DNA of 64,000 nt, from positions 128,496,099-128,560,098 of the forward strand of contig OX465580.1 in assembly GCA_950022655.1 (NCBI GenBank), given 5' to 3'. Position numbers and translations under genes: made by a program. Source of the DNA: Alentia gelatinosa. Its lineage: Eukaryota; Annelida; Polychaeta; Phyllodocida; Polynoidae. The notes under the pieces are model-generated. The model searched no databases and had not been told where the DNA came from. It saw nothing but the letters and a program-made list of their open reading frames with translations. This document shows, piece after piece, positions 9,111 through 19,865 of the stretch. The first letter of the stretch is position 1, and each line of letters starts with the position of its first letter.

Positions 9111-11710
9111 TTAGCTAGTCTATAAGATTAGGCCTTAGCTACTGTACGTGACATTCCAGGTTGAGATGACCATTCTCAACAGTTTGACTTCGGGGACAAG
9201 TTGGGAGTGGGCTGGTTTGTTAGATCACCTCATAGAGCAATTTGCTTTGCCTGTCTGTCCATCTTTCGGGTTTGATGGTCTTCCTTTTAGTGTATTGCTT
9301 TGTATACATTTACAAGCAGGAGGTTTTTCCTGCTAGCTACCTACAACCCAGTGTGACTAGGCTATACTAATGTCAAAACTACATACCGAAAAAACGGTGT
9401 TGTTTCAACCATTTGCCAATAAACCCAATTTTAAGAATTATTGGATATCAAACGTATCAGCCAACACAGCCTGAATGAGAATAATAATAATCGAAACTAC
9501 TGGTATTCTAAAAGTTGGTAAATAAGCCAACTTAACAGGACATACCTTCTCCTGAAACACAAACAATAACAGAACAGTACTGTCATGCCACCTATTGGAA
9601 TAAAGACACACTTCCAAAACAGCCACCAGGTGACTGGAAACACTGCACACACAAACCAGCAACCAGCCACCACAGGCCATAGACATATGCAAGGAGGAAA
9701 CCGATTGGATACCAGCCTTTCCCACCTCTATTTGTCTACTAAGATGGACAAATAGCACTGCCTGGAAGCCTGGCCTAGTCACATTATATGCCAGGTAACA
9801 GGTTCCATTTTTTTGGTGCACTATGGGTAACACCTCCATTTCTTGCATTCTCCTAGCAGAGATCCTGTACTCTACTTCCGCAAAAGATCTGCTGGGAGAG
9901 TGTCACATTGGCAGATTGAGACTGTAGAGCCTAGACTGGCCTCAGTCCCTGTATCCTTTTCTTTTCATTTCATTCATTTTATCTGGCCTGCAGGCCTATC
10001 TTACTTACAGCTAGTACATCAGGATTGCTGTTAGCCCTTCAAGAGCCACACATCATTCACCATGTACCCATGCTATAGCAGGCACCAGAACCAATTGTGG
10101 CCTTTGTATGGCCGGCTTTTGTAGTAAATGTTATTAAAACAAATTAAAAAATTCCAGTAAATCTGTATTTTTTATCAGAACTTTCCAATATTATAAAGAT
10201 TGACTGGCAACACTAAGCCTAATATGTCATATTATTTTCATGATACTGCAATAATTTTCCAAAAAGTTACAAAGTCACAATTACGGAATGGTTCATCCAT
10301 TCCATATGGGAATGCCATATGGCATTGCCCTGCCAGAAAGGGTTAAACATTCAGCAGAAGTATTTCTTCAGAATAAAGCATTGAAGGTAGTAAATCGCTA
10401 GTATTAGGAAAAAATACAATTTCTTAGGGTTTACTGCCAGGATTTATGTATTGAATGATTATGTAATGGTGTGATTATTTCATTCATAACTCTCTGAACC
10501 TGAATTTGACTGTAACATTTCTAAATCGACATATTTTTGTTGTGATCTAGCTTGGCTTGAAAACCAAATGTATAATATTTGGATCTATGACCTAATAAAA
10601 AAAGAAATGAAAAAAAGACTTGAGCAAGTGTATGTAGAGCCAAGAGAGGTGGAATGACTGTCAGTTCAAGGTCTTTCTATAGTATTACGTAAGAAGTAGT
10701 TACCAATCCCTTATTTCATTTGGGCAGGTAACTAGTCTAAAATAACACAGGAGAATTTGGTACATGTAACTGCACGAGACCAATGAGGCACAGGTTGGCA
10801 ACAGACATTCACATATTTTCCCTCAGTCTCAGTCTGACAGCGGAAACAGTCTAGTCACATACATACTAGCAGTGGATAGACCAGATCATACGTCAAACAA
10901 GTTATCTTGTTAAACGTTTTGAGTATGCTACACCTTTAAGAGATTCGGTTTGGTGCATTGGTCACGGTGTGTGATCTGCCCAATAAGAGAGGGCCTTGGA
11001 AGTGCCCACCCTTGGAAATGTATGTATGCATGTATTCATTTGCCGTCAAGAATCACATTTTCCCATTTGCTTGATCCACTTTAGACCAGAAAGCGATCTC
11101 ATCTGTCTGAGCTTCTCCAAGGATTTCAGGAATTCAAAGCTGTCTGGTAAAGCTCCCTTCCTCCACGTCTGCCCCCCTTTTGTGCCTGTGTAGTACAACT
11201 TTGGCCATCCATAAAATATGCATGCAGCTATTCTGAGAAAAAACCCTATATCTTGTAGGACAGTGAGCTACGACGCAGCGCGAAATATTACGAAAGCTGG
11301 CGAGTTTGGAGAATATAATAGTCATAGATATGTATAATGAGTTTTAATTAATTGAGTTAATATTCTAATAGTAAGTTAAATTATAATGCATCTGAATATG
11401 GATTGTACAGGTGGATTGGTTTAATAATGAAACATAAGATTAGATACTACCCTACCAGGGGAGAATGGGTGGCTGAAATAGAAATAAAGTATGGATTGGG
11501 TGGGTAGGGAAATTTGAAACACGTGGTGTCAGTGAAGCGCAGAGTGTTTCAGGGTAGAGGTACCACCACTTTCTTATTCTCTCCTCGGCTTTCCCAACAC
11601 AATTCCACCTATCCGTAGTTTTCAATTAAATATCCTGAATTGCAGCGATCTGTAGATGATCTGACATGGTGTGAAAGTCCGCCTAAAAAGAATCATTAAA
11701 AGCCGTATTT
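9111..11710. other. Long stretch with no recognised gene
   Basis: The longest open frame is 136 codons on the minus strand (9438-9848); its product shows no domain I recognise and no strong codon pattern. A short inverted motif CCATATGGGAATGCCATATGG lies near 10303. No repeat shared with the rest of the window was found. Undetected small exons cannot be excluded. Confidence 0.4.
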
Positions 11711-11716
11711 AAATTG

Positions 11717-11810
11717 TCGGGAGCACCGGTATGGTCATTGGATTGCTATTCTGCGATCCACAAAGGTATATATCGTAACCGTGGAGCTATGGCCCCCTGT
11801 CAGGCTCCAC
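11717..11810 (+). repeat. Dispersed repeat R, copy 1
   Basis: GGATTGCTATTCTGCGATCC followed by GTGGAGCTATGGCCCCCTG. The block recurs at 13029-13115 and, reversed, at 14440-14525. The palindrome-rich CACGTGA sequence at 11970-12020 and at 14360-14390 may belong to the same element. Confidence 0.65.
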
Positions 11811-12649
11811 AATACCCCTCCTACAAATTTTAAATAAACCTGTATGAAAGATGCCATTTGGAAGGATTCAGTTGCGGCGCCGAAAATCCCTCGTTTATTA
11901 GTCACTGGCACAGGGAGGTTACCCCTCTCACCTTCGCCGAAGTCCCAGGGGCGCCCAGGACAGCAGGCAAAACATCACGTGACCTAGGTAGGATCACGTG
12001 ATCAGGTCATGTGACCACGTCCCCTGGAGACGGTTTTCTACGTCACATCGCGGATGTGGCTGATCTTCTCTCCAGGGAAAATAATGTGTGCAATTTGAGA
12101 GGCAAAGTTCAGTCCGTATTTAACAATGGGATCCTGGTTTTTCTACTTTAATTCTTTTTTGCGAGTGTTTGATTATATGGAAGTAGGTTTAGACCATTTA
12201 GTTTCTATTGCCATCCATTATATTGTTTATCGTATATAGTTTTTATTATTAAAGTTTCAAAATTGCTCTGGTTGATTTTCTTTTGTACCAGATGGCTTTT
12301 GAGTCAATTTGAACATTTGATGCATTATTTTTTAGAATAAGCACATGCATCGCCTTTTATGCTTTAAGTCTTTTATGTAGAAGCCTAGGTGTCCATGAAA
12401 TCTTTATGTACTACATTGTTTTCATTTTCTCTCCTTGTCATCTCCAATGTAATATATGATCGTGTTTCCGAGAAAGAAATATAAAAGTGTTGTCATTATT
12501 GCCGACGATCTCATGCATATCAAATGTGGTAATTCACCTGTCATCTCCTTTCTTCTGAATACAAGGCAAAATGCACTAATGTGGACAAACAAGGTCAACA
12601 TGCTAACACCAATTTTTTTTACAGAGATTTGTCTGCATTATGAGGATAG
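11811..12649. other. No recognised gene
   Basis: Contains three CACGTG- or CATGTGAC-type sites close together (about 11975-12020), possibly part of repeat R. Otherwise AT-rich and unrecognised. Confidence 0.4.
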
Positions 12650-13010
12650 AGACATTGTTAGTTCATGAAGCAGTCACTAGGTGGTCGGGGGACAGAACCT
12701 GTATTCTAACTCTTTGTTCTTACGAAATTCAACTGCCTTTCAATGTTTTAGCATGGTTCCCTTGACTCGCTACACCCATCCTAGAGCAGGATAACATAAT
12801 GATTAAACCCAGGACATGATGTTTTCCACATGGAAAACACTTTATATACATATGTGAGCAAGGCTAGAGTTGTGATACTTCCCTATTATCACTCACTTCT
12901 TTTCCACCTCCATGAGTGAAGAACACCTCCTTTTTCACCTCCAATAGTGAAGAATACCGACTCGCGGGGCATCATGGCAGCGCCCACGGATCATAGGCTA
13001 TGTGCCGTAT
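12650..13010 (+). repeat. Dispersed repeat I, copy 1
   Basis: About 350 bp shared with 34365-34700 and 56893-57215, all in the same orientation. Landmarks are AGTCACTAGGTGG, TTCAACTGCCTTTCAATG, CCTAGAGCAGGAT, ACATATGTGAGCAAGGC, TTATCACTCACTTCTTTT and GGCTATGTGCCGTATA. No inverted ends and no coding frame, so the class is unknown. Confidence 0.85.
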
Positions 13011-13028
13011 ACAAAATGCACATATGAA

Positions 13029-13115
13029 TTGTCTGGAGCAACGTTTAGGCCTTCAGGTCGATATTCTGCGATTCGCAAAGACATCGTAAACGTGGAGCAA
13101 CGCCTCCCTGCAGAT
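13029..13115 (+). repeat. Dispersed repeat R, copy 2
   Basis: CTGGAGCAACGTTTAGGCC, GATATTCTGCGATTCGCAAA and GTGGAGCAACGCC correspond to the copies at 11717 and 14440. A 137-codon open frame (13002-13415) overlaps it but has no support. Confidence 0.65.
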
Positions 13116-13451
13116 CTTTTCTGGAAAGGGCTGACACAGCCAAGGAGTTCTCTACCATCTGCAACCTACCGACATTTCAGCTACGGTATTCCAGTGCCAG
13201 CTTACCCCAGTATTCCAGTGACTGCTGTAAACATCCTAATGCATCCTACTTCCACATGTTCATATATCCATGGACTGCACATTACCCTGAAGCTAGCACA
13301 TCCCCAAAGAAACACCATTCACAATAATACAGTATGTCAACCTAGTCTGCTGGCTTATCTATCTAGTCCAATATACCTAAAAACGTGTTTCTGCGCTAAG
13401 GTAGATTTATTTTGAATTCAAGCAGAACTGTCAGTCTCACTTTTTATTCTA

Positions 13452-13766
13452 CCCCTAATAAAAAACTCCATAGGCTTAACATTGGGTCACTGTATTCGGT
13501 CTGGAGTTCAGAAAAATGAAAAATATCGCTCTAGTGGGATACACTTGACAAATGACGTCATTTGTTAATGTAGAAGTATTTTAGACGGGTGGGGTAGGAT
13601 AAATTCTAAACCAAACTCGAGTTAGTCATGTTATTGTTCATCGCACTCCGGCAAGATAGCGTATTACTGCTCTCGACTTCGCCTCGCGCAGTAATACACA
13701 ATCTTGCCGTCGTGCGATAAACAACAACATGACTAACTCTTGTTTGGTTTCTCCATAGTTCTTGTG
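13452..13766 (-). repeat. Twin-hairpin element, subfamily TH-3, copy 1
   Basis: Reads in reverse: TCTACCCCTAATAAAAAACTC, CCATAGGCTTAACATTGGG, then GGGGTAGGATAAA. The long hairpin follows at about 13618-13755, with arms GTTAGTCATGTTATTGTTCA / ACAACAACATGACTAAC. On the minus strand the tip is GAGGCGAAGTCGAG (heptamer 13676-13682). Nearly identical to 51035-51358, which has the opposite orientation. Confidence 0.9.
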
Positions 13767-14439
13767 GTTATACACACTGGAGTCTCTTTCACTGAATGGT
13801 ATATTCCTCCTAACATTACCACTTATCCGTAGGTAAAAGTGAAGAGTTCGGAGTAGGGCAAATAAAATCTTATTGAAATTCATACAGAAGATGAGGACTT
13901 AAGTTGTCCTTATGAATATTGATTACTAATTAGAAGTTATTGTTTTAATGATTGATAATATATGAAATAATAAATGCCTAATAGAGTAATGAGTCAATGA
14001 TGACTATATAATATGAAATATAAGAGAAAATACCTACGAAGGTAGGTGAAGTTGAAGAAGTGTGGGTGGGTGAAAAACACTTGTACACTGTTTGAGAATT
14101 CCCTACTTAGGTGTTTAAGCTTGTTGCGCGGCCTCTGTCCCTCATGTATATATCGTTGAGCGAACAAACATAGCGGCGGGTATTTATTTTCAAATAAAAA
14201 CATCTCATTGAATGCACATTGAGGTCTGTAACTGAAGGCCCTTCGTTAACCTGACTCCGTCACGATAATTCCGTCCCCTAATTGAACACTGCGTCCCCTG
14301 TACGCAGACAAATCCAGGTTTTACCGCGCTGATCCCGCTGGGAATTATGGGATGTCTGTGTCACGTGACCAGATCCGGGCTGGGTCATGTGACTGTTGTT
14401 CTGCGGAAGGTGTAAGTCCGTCGTGTCCGTTCCCTGCAC
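13767..14439. other. No recognised gene
   Basis: AT-rich, with small open frames only. GTCACGTGACC near 14361 is a perfect CACGTG palindrome, possibly part of repeat R. Confidence 0.4.
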
Positions 14440-14529
14440 ACCTTTCTCCGGATATCATTCCAGGGGGTCGATGCTCCACGTTTTGCGGATCGCAGAATAG
14501 CAATCCGAGGTCGAAATCGTTGCTCCAGA
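14440..14529 (-). repeat. Dispersed repeat R, copy 3
   Basis: Reverse orientation of the block at 11717: GGATCGCAGAATAGCAATCC and TTGCTCCAGA are readable. It is cut at its end by the LINE fragment that follows. Confidence 0.65.
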
Positions 14530-15140
14530 TTCTTTTTTTTTTTTTCAAGGAAATTTAAGGACTTTTCACATTCATTGGTTGCCCAACGATCTTCCATGCG
14601 TCAGTCAACATACATATAGACAGCACAGTAACAGTACAATACATACAGGACTCCACAGGCCATTTCATCCATGTTTGCATACAACTCATTGTTTTTGTAC
14701 ATTAAACATCAATTAATCAGTACTTCACCTGGTCTTTTGACCTTTTCATTTGTTTTAAATTAACGGTCTTTTGACCTCTCCATTAAATATCCATGATTTC
14801 ACTAACCTCTGTTTTGATCTTATTTTTGAAAATATACTTTTCACCGATTAACTGTGTCTCTCTCCCTAATTTGCTCCAATAAGGTTCTCCAATGTATAAT
14901 GGTGTATGACAGAATTTTTCGATTTTTGGTTTTGGAATTTTAAACCTTATCTTTTGATCTCCTCTAGTTCTTCTTTCGGGTACTTCAAATACATTGTCTT
15001 TGTTGAATGACCACCATCTCATCATCATTAATAGGTGTGTTGAAACAGATATTTTTTCGGATCGCATCAACTGGAATGAGTCTAAGATAGGACGGCCAGT
15101 ACGACCAGAACTCATGTTCCAGTATAAATAAAAACCTTTA
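14530..15140 (-). mobile_element. 5'-truncated LINE, reverse transcriptase C-terminal part
   Basis: On the minus strand a 110-codon frame (15115-14783) reads like the C-terminal region of a LINE reverse transcriptase polyprotein: RRTRGDQKIRFKIPKPK, then PLYIGEPYWSKLGRETQ and FKNKIK. This is the usual pattern of a charged stretch, a 'W..L....' motif and a final FK. A stop and a 3' untranslated part follow. An A-rich tail (T-run at 14531-14545 on the plus strand) closes the element, as expected for retroposition. The 5' side breaks off near an A/T-rich tract (15139-15157). The insertion sits in a copy of repeat R. Family not determined; distinct from the LINE at 44 kb. Confidence 0.6.
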
Positions 15141-15469
15141 AAAAAAAGAAAAAAAGTGTGTATCTATATCAAATCAAATATTCAATGAACCTTTCACCTA
15201 TGATACTGAATATGCAGTGTTGTAAAAGGTAGCGAAGGAACATGGAAATAGCAATATTGCATGACACGATCCCATATTACTTGAGCAACGCTTTTCCCAC
15301 ATTTCTAGGAGCAACGACGCACAGGAAGGACAAGATTACACACTTTAATTAATGGCCGCTAACAAAGAGCTGCTGATCCCGAGTAATGCATGGGCAGAGC
15401 GAACCATAGCAAATGTATATCTTGTCGTCACCATCAAGTTATTTTCAAGGTAGACCGAATACAAAATCA
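15141..15469. other. No recognised gene
   Basis: Two GAGCAACG words (15283 and 15309) recall repeat R. Nothing else is recognised. Confidence 0.4.
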
Positions 15470-16060
15470 TTGTTTATTAGAGCGTGCTTGCACGTGCTAT
15501 ATATCTCGCCTAGAGGTTAGAGTGGTTACATTGAACTTCCAGCGTGCTTCCAGAAAACTATGCCTTCACTATCTGCAGGCTATTCACTGTGGTAGTGAGA
15601 ACAAAGCAGGGAACTCGTTCCCACCGTCCTGCAAAGAAATTGTCCCTTTACTAGGTGCATGCTTTTCACTGTGATATTGGAGAAGGAGCAGGGTGCCTGT
15701 GTTTCAGGGTCTTAAAGGCAGGCCCATCTGAACTTTTTTTTTATTTTTATTTTTTTTAGTCGTTTATTTAGACTGGTCAATGCTCAGTACGTTAAGGTAC
15801 TGGTCTCAATGCACGGCCAGTATCCGTGTTACAGGCAAAGTGTCATAAGCCTCAAAATATAACAGACAACATTTGTATAATTAAACACAAGAAAAAGGAA
15901 AAGAAAAGAGTAGGTACATCGAGAGTAGAATCATACATAAATTAAGCAAGTACTGCCATGCGAGACCTTGACCGATCATTCAAGACCATAATTCCTCAAG
16001 ACCCACTGGTGCTTGATATGTTTGGATCCAAGATTCTAGGCAGTTTTAACCCAAACCTTT
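15470..16060 (+). repeat. Dispersed repeat V, copy 1, split by a retro-insert
   Basis: The parts at 15470-15735 and 15956-16060 match 17372-17527 and 18123-18245. Landmarks are GCACGTGCTATATATCTCGCC, TTCACTGTGATATTGG, GGGTCTTAAAGG, then CCCACTGGTGCTTGATATG and GTTTGGATCC. This copy lacks the CACTA-type element of copy 2 and so shows its empty site (near 15700). It has its own insertion at 15736-15955. Confidence 0.8.
15736..15955 (-). mobile_element. Short retroposed 3' end (LINE or SINE)
   Basis: On the minus strand this is about 200 bp of non-coding sequence ending TCTAAATAAACGACT followed by an A-rich tail (the T-rich run 15736-15760). An AATAAA signal just before an A-tail is the mark of a retroposed transcript end. 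Its borders follow from the uninterrupted repeat V copy. Too short to classify. Confidence 0.55.
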
Positions 16061-16317
16061 TGATTGTTATTCATGTATAATTGCAAGCTCCTTCATCAAT
16101 GATGAACCTACTTTTTGCTCCTAGTTCTATTGATTGCTGGACTCAAATAATACTTATAGGAAGCCAGTAACACGAAGCCACTGCAAAATATTAACGTTTA
16201 ACGTTTCTACGCTGAAGTGATCGCAGTGGCAATCCCACATAAGATCTAGAGGTAGTGAAGCTGAAGGTTTTTCTTGGCTTTGATTACACATATAGTTATA
16301 TCAACCAGGTTTTCGGA

Positions 16318-16440
16318 GGCACGTCCTATAGCATCAGGCAGTGGGCTAGACAGTCAGGGTTAGATCACGTATTATTTTACAAATGATTGGTTCAAATCCC
16401 CCTCTCATCTCAATGTATAATTACCTCCAAATAAAAACTT
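16318..16440 (+). repeat. tRNA-related SINE or pseudo-tRNA
   Basis: CCTATAGCATCAGGCAGTGG resembles a tRNA D-arm with an A box, and GGTTCAAATCC (16391-16401) is a good B box about 60 bp further on. TAGACAGTCAGGGTTAGATCACG between them is typical of tRNA-derived SINEs. No acceptor-stem pairing was found, so it is not an intact tRNA gene. Confidence 0.45.
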
Positions 16441-16924
16441 AATCAGCTAGTCTCATATTTTGTGGATTAGTTTATATTTCACAAATTATGTCTCGCACCT
16501 TCGCATTTTCACTTTTGGATTTTGCCAAGAATGCTTCATAGCTCCAAAGAATTGCTCGCGTTCGGAAAACCTCATCTATTTCGCGAGATGCTGGACACGT
16601 TCGGAAACCCTTATCTGCCCCTTACCTTCTACATATATCAATTAATCCAGAGAGTCATAAAAGTGCTGAAATAAAGACCGTAGAATCATCTAATACGCCC
16701 TCCTTTGATATGTAGTGTGGGCGAGGCAATATTGAGAGTTACGAAGTCGGCCATCGACTGGCAGTCAGAGATCTAGTATTGCTCGGTGCAGGTCTGTTGT
16801 TGTTCACGCCGGGCGGTATCTGATCTGACATTCCAGCAATCTTATCTCAGGAACGGGAAAGGCTCAGACACAATTGTATCAAATTGTCCCTAGGGTAAAT
16901 CTATCATAAACCAGAAAATATATA
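16441..16924. other. No recognised gene
   Basis: A near-repeat (CGTTCGGAAAACCTCATCT and CGTTCGGAAACCCTTATCT, 16559 and 16599) is present. Nothing else is recognised. Confidence 0.4.
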
Positions 16925-17280
16925 ATGGATTATTATATACCATGCCGTATATACTGTAAAAACGCACCGTTTCGGCATAAGACGTAAAAACACTGTACGG
17001 ACCGCCGGTCCGTACACTAAAATACGGATTACTTTGCCATACACGTTTATTAACATATCAGTTGTTAAAAATTAAATTAATGACTTTTTTTAAAATTTTG
17101 GGTATATAGTAAATATATAACGTCCAACCATGCTTGTACAATTCACAAAACTCGATGATAATTTACGGTTTGTACGGAACTCGGCGTAAACGCCTCGTTC
17201 CGTACAAACCATAAATTAGCATCTCGTTCTGTGAATTGTACAGCATGGTCAGGACGTTCTATATGAATACTAACCTCGCT
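16925..17280. repeat. Hairpin element L, copy 1
   Basis: Two palindromes lie side by side. Near 17000 is TGTACGGACCGCCGGTCCGTACA. At about 17128-17262 is a long stem with arms CATGCTTGTACAATTCACA and TGTGAATTGTACAGCATG and the inner pair GGTTTGTACGGAAC / GTTCCGTACAAACC, with the tip TCGGCGTAAACGCCTCG. A reversed relative is at 55545-55840. The build is like the twin-hairpin elements, but the ends and tip differ. Confidence 0.7.
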
Positions 17281-17371
17281 AATAAGAAAAAGGCTACATA
17301 AAAGGGGAATGTGCATTAGAATAAAAGGCCTGGCTGAAATGGTGGTATGAGTGCCTACGGACGTATCTTAT

Positions 17372-18245
17372 TAGAGCCTCCTCGCACGCTATATACATTG
17401 CCTAAAGGTTATAATATATAGAGGGGTCACATACAGACTTTGCAGCGTACTGCAAAAAAGCTATCCCTTCAATATCTGTCTGCTATTCACTGTGATATTG
17501 GGAAAGGAACAGTGAGCCAGTGTCTCACACTGCACGAAAACCACTAGTTTACATATGTATACGAAACGCGTCTAACAACAGGATTTTGCGTCTAGAAGTT
17601 AGACCTGTTATCCGTCTAGTAGACGCCTTATCTAGTGGCGTATATATACATGTCCATGGTGCGGTCTTATATACGTCATATATACGCCTGATTCCGTTGT
17701 ATACACACCAATCTCAACAAGTTCCATTCTCTGCCACTTGGGGACACAACTGGTAGCATATTTCATTTGCCATTAACCATCCAAGTCTGTATTACATGAA
17801 AATTGCAATCTTATATAAGAGGGTGGGGTTGGGAGGTCGCGGTTGGCGGGTCAGTGTTGGTGTATCCTCTACCAACAATTTTTTTTGGGGGGTATCATAT
17901 ATACGCCTGGCGTATATATATTGCGCAGAGTATATTTTATCTTAAATACGCCAGGCGTGAAAGACAGCCAAGTCTACATATGGAAACTGTCTCGTAGACG
18001 CCCGAAACGTAGACGCGTATAAGAGGTGTACATACAAGTATAAACAAGCCACGATACAGCCGATACGTGCGTTATCGCGATGGCGTATATATATGTAAAA
18101 TAGTGGTTTTCGTGCAGTGTCAGTGTCTTAGAGGGGTGAGCAGCTGACCAAGACCAATCATGCAAAACCCAAATACCCCATTGACCCACTGGTGCTTGAT
18201 ATGTTTGGATCCTAGACTCAGGCAGTTGCATATATGGCAAGTTGA
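17372..18245 (+). repeat. Dispersed repeat V, copy 2, interrupted by CACTA-type element
   Basis: The outer parts 17372-17527 and 18123-18245 match repeat V at 15470 (ATTCACTGTGATATTGGG; CCCACTGGTGCTTGATATG). The 592-bp element at 17528-18119 sits in it. Confidence 0.8.
17528..18119. mobile_element. CACTA/EnSpm-like MITE with TCA duplication
   Basis: A 592-bp element with ends CACTGCACGAAAACCACTA and TAGTGGTTTTCGTGCAGTG, flanked by TCA on both sides (17525-17527 and 18120-18122). CACTG ends with a 3-bp duplication define the CACTA (EnSpm) superfamily. The interior repeats TAGACGC and GCGTATATA in both orientations, likely subterminal transposase-binding words. No transposase frame, so mobilised in trans if at all. 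The empty target is visible in repeat V copy 1. Confidence 0.9.
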
Positions 18246-18351
18246 CTGGTTACATCAATGACTTCTTACTTATAGTCTATTTAAGGGTACTTGTATATGA
18301 CGGGAACATACTGGAGCATGTTTATGTGAATAAAGGCCTATGTGTTTGTTA

Positions 18352-18632
18352 GAAAGAATCCCACGAGATGAAATTAGCTTGGTCCGTACTCCACCAAGTT
18401 TGACTGCAGAGTAATTCATGAAGCGAAGCTGAGTGAATTACCTTTTTGTCAAACGAGGTGGAGTGCGGATCAAGTCATTTTCATCGAGTGGGTTTCTGAT
18501 TTTATCTTACCCCATAAAACATTATTTATTGATAGATTGAATCACCCAATTAGCCATATATTCACGGCCATGGAGTGCGAGTTTCTAATGCTAAGCCTAT
18601 GGAGAAAAATACCGGGATGAGATAGTATATAT
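18352..18632 (+). repeat. Twin-hairpin element, subfamily TH-1, copy 1
   Basis: Long hairpin with arms ACGAGATGAAATTAGCTTGG / CATTTTCATCGAGTGGG and the exact tip GCGAAGC (18423-18429). Then TTTATCTTACCCC, a second hairpin with CACGGCCATGG, CTAATGCTAAGCCTATGGAG and a worn end GGGATGAGATA. The 9-mer TGGAGTGCG occurs in both hairpins (18459-18467 and 18571-18579). Confidence 0.9.
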
Positions 18633-18739
18633 AGTGTCAATAGGACACACACATCTACACGGATGTGTATATCCATTTGTATCGCATTTCAGGCAGCGAG
18701 AAGGAAAAGGTGAGGTTAATAACATCATGCATCGTCTTA

Positions 18740-19380
18740 AAGCGGACATCAACCAACCACGACAAGGCTACGACAATGGGTTCGCGACAAGGTCCACAAC
18801 AGGCCTATGATTTGAAGCCTTGTCGTAGCCTTGTTGTGGTTGATGGACCCTAGTTCCCGACAAGAGACTATGACAAGTCCACGACAGGCTGCGACCTGAA
18901 GCTTGTTGGGGGCCCCGTTGGGGGTCTTCCAACAAGGTTACGACAAAATCGTACATGTTCGATTTTTGCCAAGACTGGAGCCTTGTCGTGGAGTGTTGTG
19001 GTTTCCTCGATATCACTGTCCTAGTGTGTCGGGACCATGGACACCTTTTTTACGGTTTCATAACCCAGGATCGTACATGTAAACCCTTTTCTTTACGCCA
19101 TAGAGACCCAGGGACAATGCGGGTCAATTTCATTCAACATTTATGGATGACCTTATGGACGGCTAATATTGTCTTAGCCAACAGACTTATATATTATTAG
19201 ACGATAACCCTTGTACGAGGTACAGAAAAGGTTCTTCATGAAACAACCCCAAGCAACGTCTACAACACCGCTGTCGTAAAGCCCCTCTTCTCACGACAAG
19301 GCTGCGACAAGGCGAGAGGAACTTTCTTGTCGGCTCTTGTCGTAGCCTTGTCGTGGTTGGTGGACGCTCGCCTTTAGGCG
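18740..19380 (+). mobile_element. GTCG-word Harbinger-like MITE, copy 1, with nested insert
   Basis: The left end has AACCAACCACGACAAGGCTA, the right end CTTGTCGTGGTTGGTGGACG. CGACAAGG/CCTTGTCG words recur throughout. Comparison with the intact copies (25688-26101, 42759-43088) shows an alien block at about 19030-19255. The terminal duplication is worn (TTA near 18739, TTTA at the right). Confidence 0.75.
19030..19255. mobile_element. Nested AATAATCTAGG-family element
   Basis: Shares GGATCGTACATGTAAAC, ATTATTAGACGA, GTACGAGGTACAGAAAA and CTTCATG with copies at 38893-39093, 57216-57345 and 63138-63362. It interrupts the GTCG-word element. Its outermost ends are worn here, so limits are approximate. 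Confidence 0.6.
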
Positions 19381-19520
19381 TTTGACCCTCTCGATACGCT
19401 GCCTGGTGACCAGTGCACGCCCTGAAATACGCCACTCAATTGTAATTTCAGTCTCTCTCGTACACTGTCACTTTTGGATCTAGCCAATGTGACGTCATTT
19501 TACGGCTATTTCTAGCCTCA

Positions 19521-19865
19521 TTACGACATTAGCATTGTAAAATCTTACCATAATTCCTTGAGAATATTAATTATCTCATCGTTCTACATGGGTTTGGACA
19601 ATATTATCAATATCTTCGCTTTAATTCATAAAAAAAATAGCAATTACTACATTTCGAAAATTAATGCCTCAAGGCATCCTAACGTACTAGGTATCATTAC
19701 GACATTAGCATAGTAAAATCTTACCATAATTCCTTGAGAATATTAATCATCATATTGTTTTTAAATAGGTTTGGAAAATATTAGCCCTTTGTTTGATTAA
19801 GAAAAAGAATTACTGAAATTTCGAAAGATAATGCTTAAAGGCATCATAGCGTACTAGGTATCATG
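19521..19865 (+). repeat. 176-bp tandem duplication
   Basis: TTACGACATTAGCATNGTAA occurs at 19521 and 19697; GAATATTAAT, TTTGGANAATATTA and CGTACTAGGTATCAT follow in both units. Moderately diverged. GCCTCAAGGCATC near 19666 is a short palindrome that recurs at about 59774. Confidence 0.85.

Noticed and set aside
9438..9848. 136-codon minus-strand open frame
   Set aside because: No domain, start context or splice support. The hydrophobic C-terminus alone is not enough.
13002..13415. 137-codon plus-strand open frame
   Set aside because: It overlaps repeat R and the end of repeat I; no domain.
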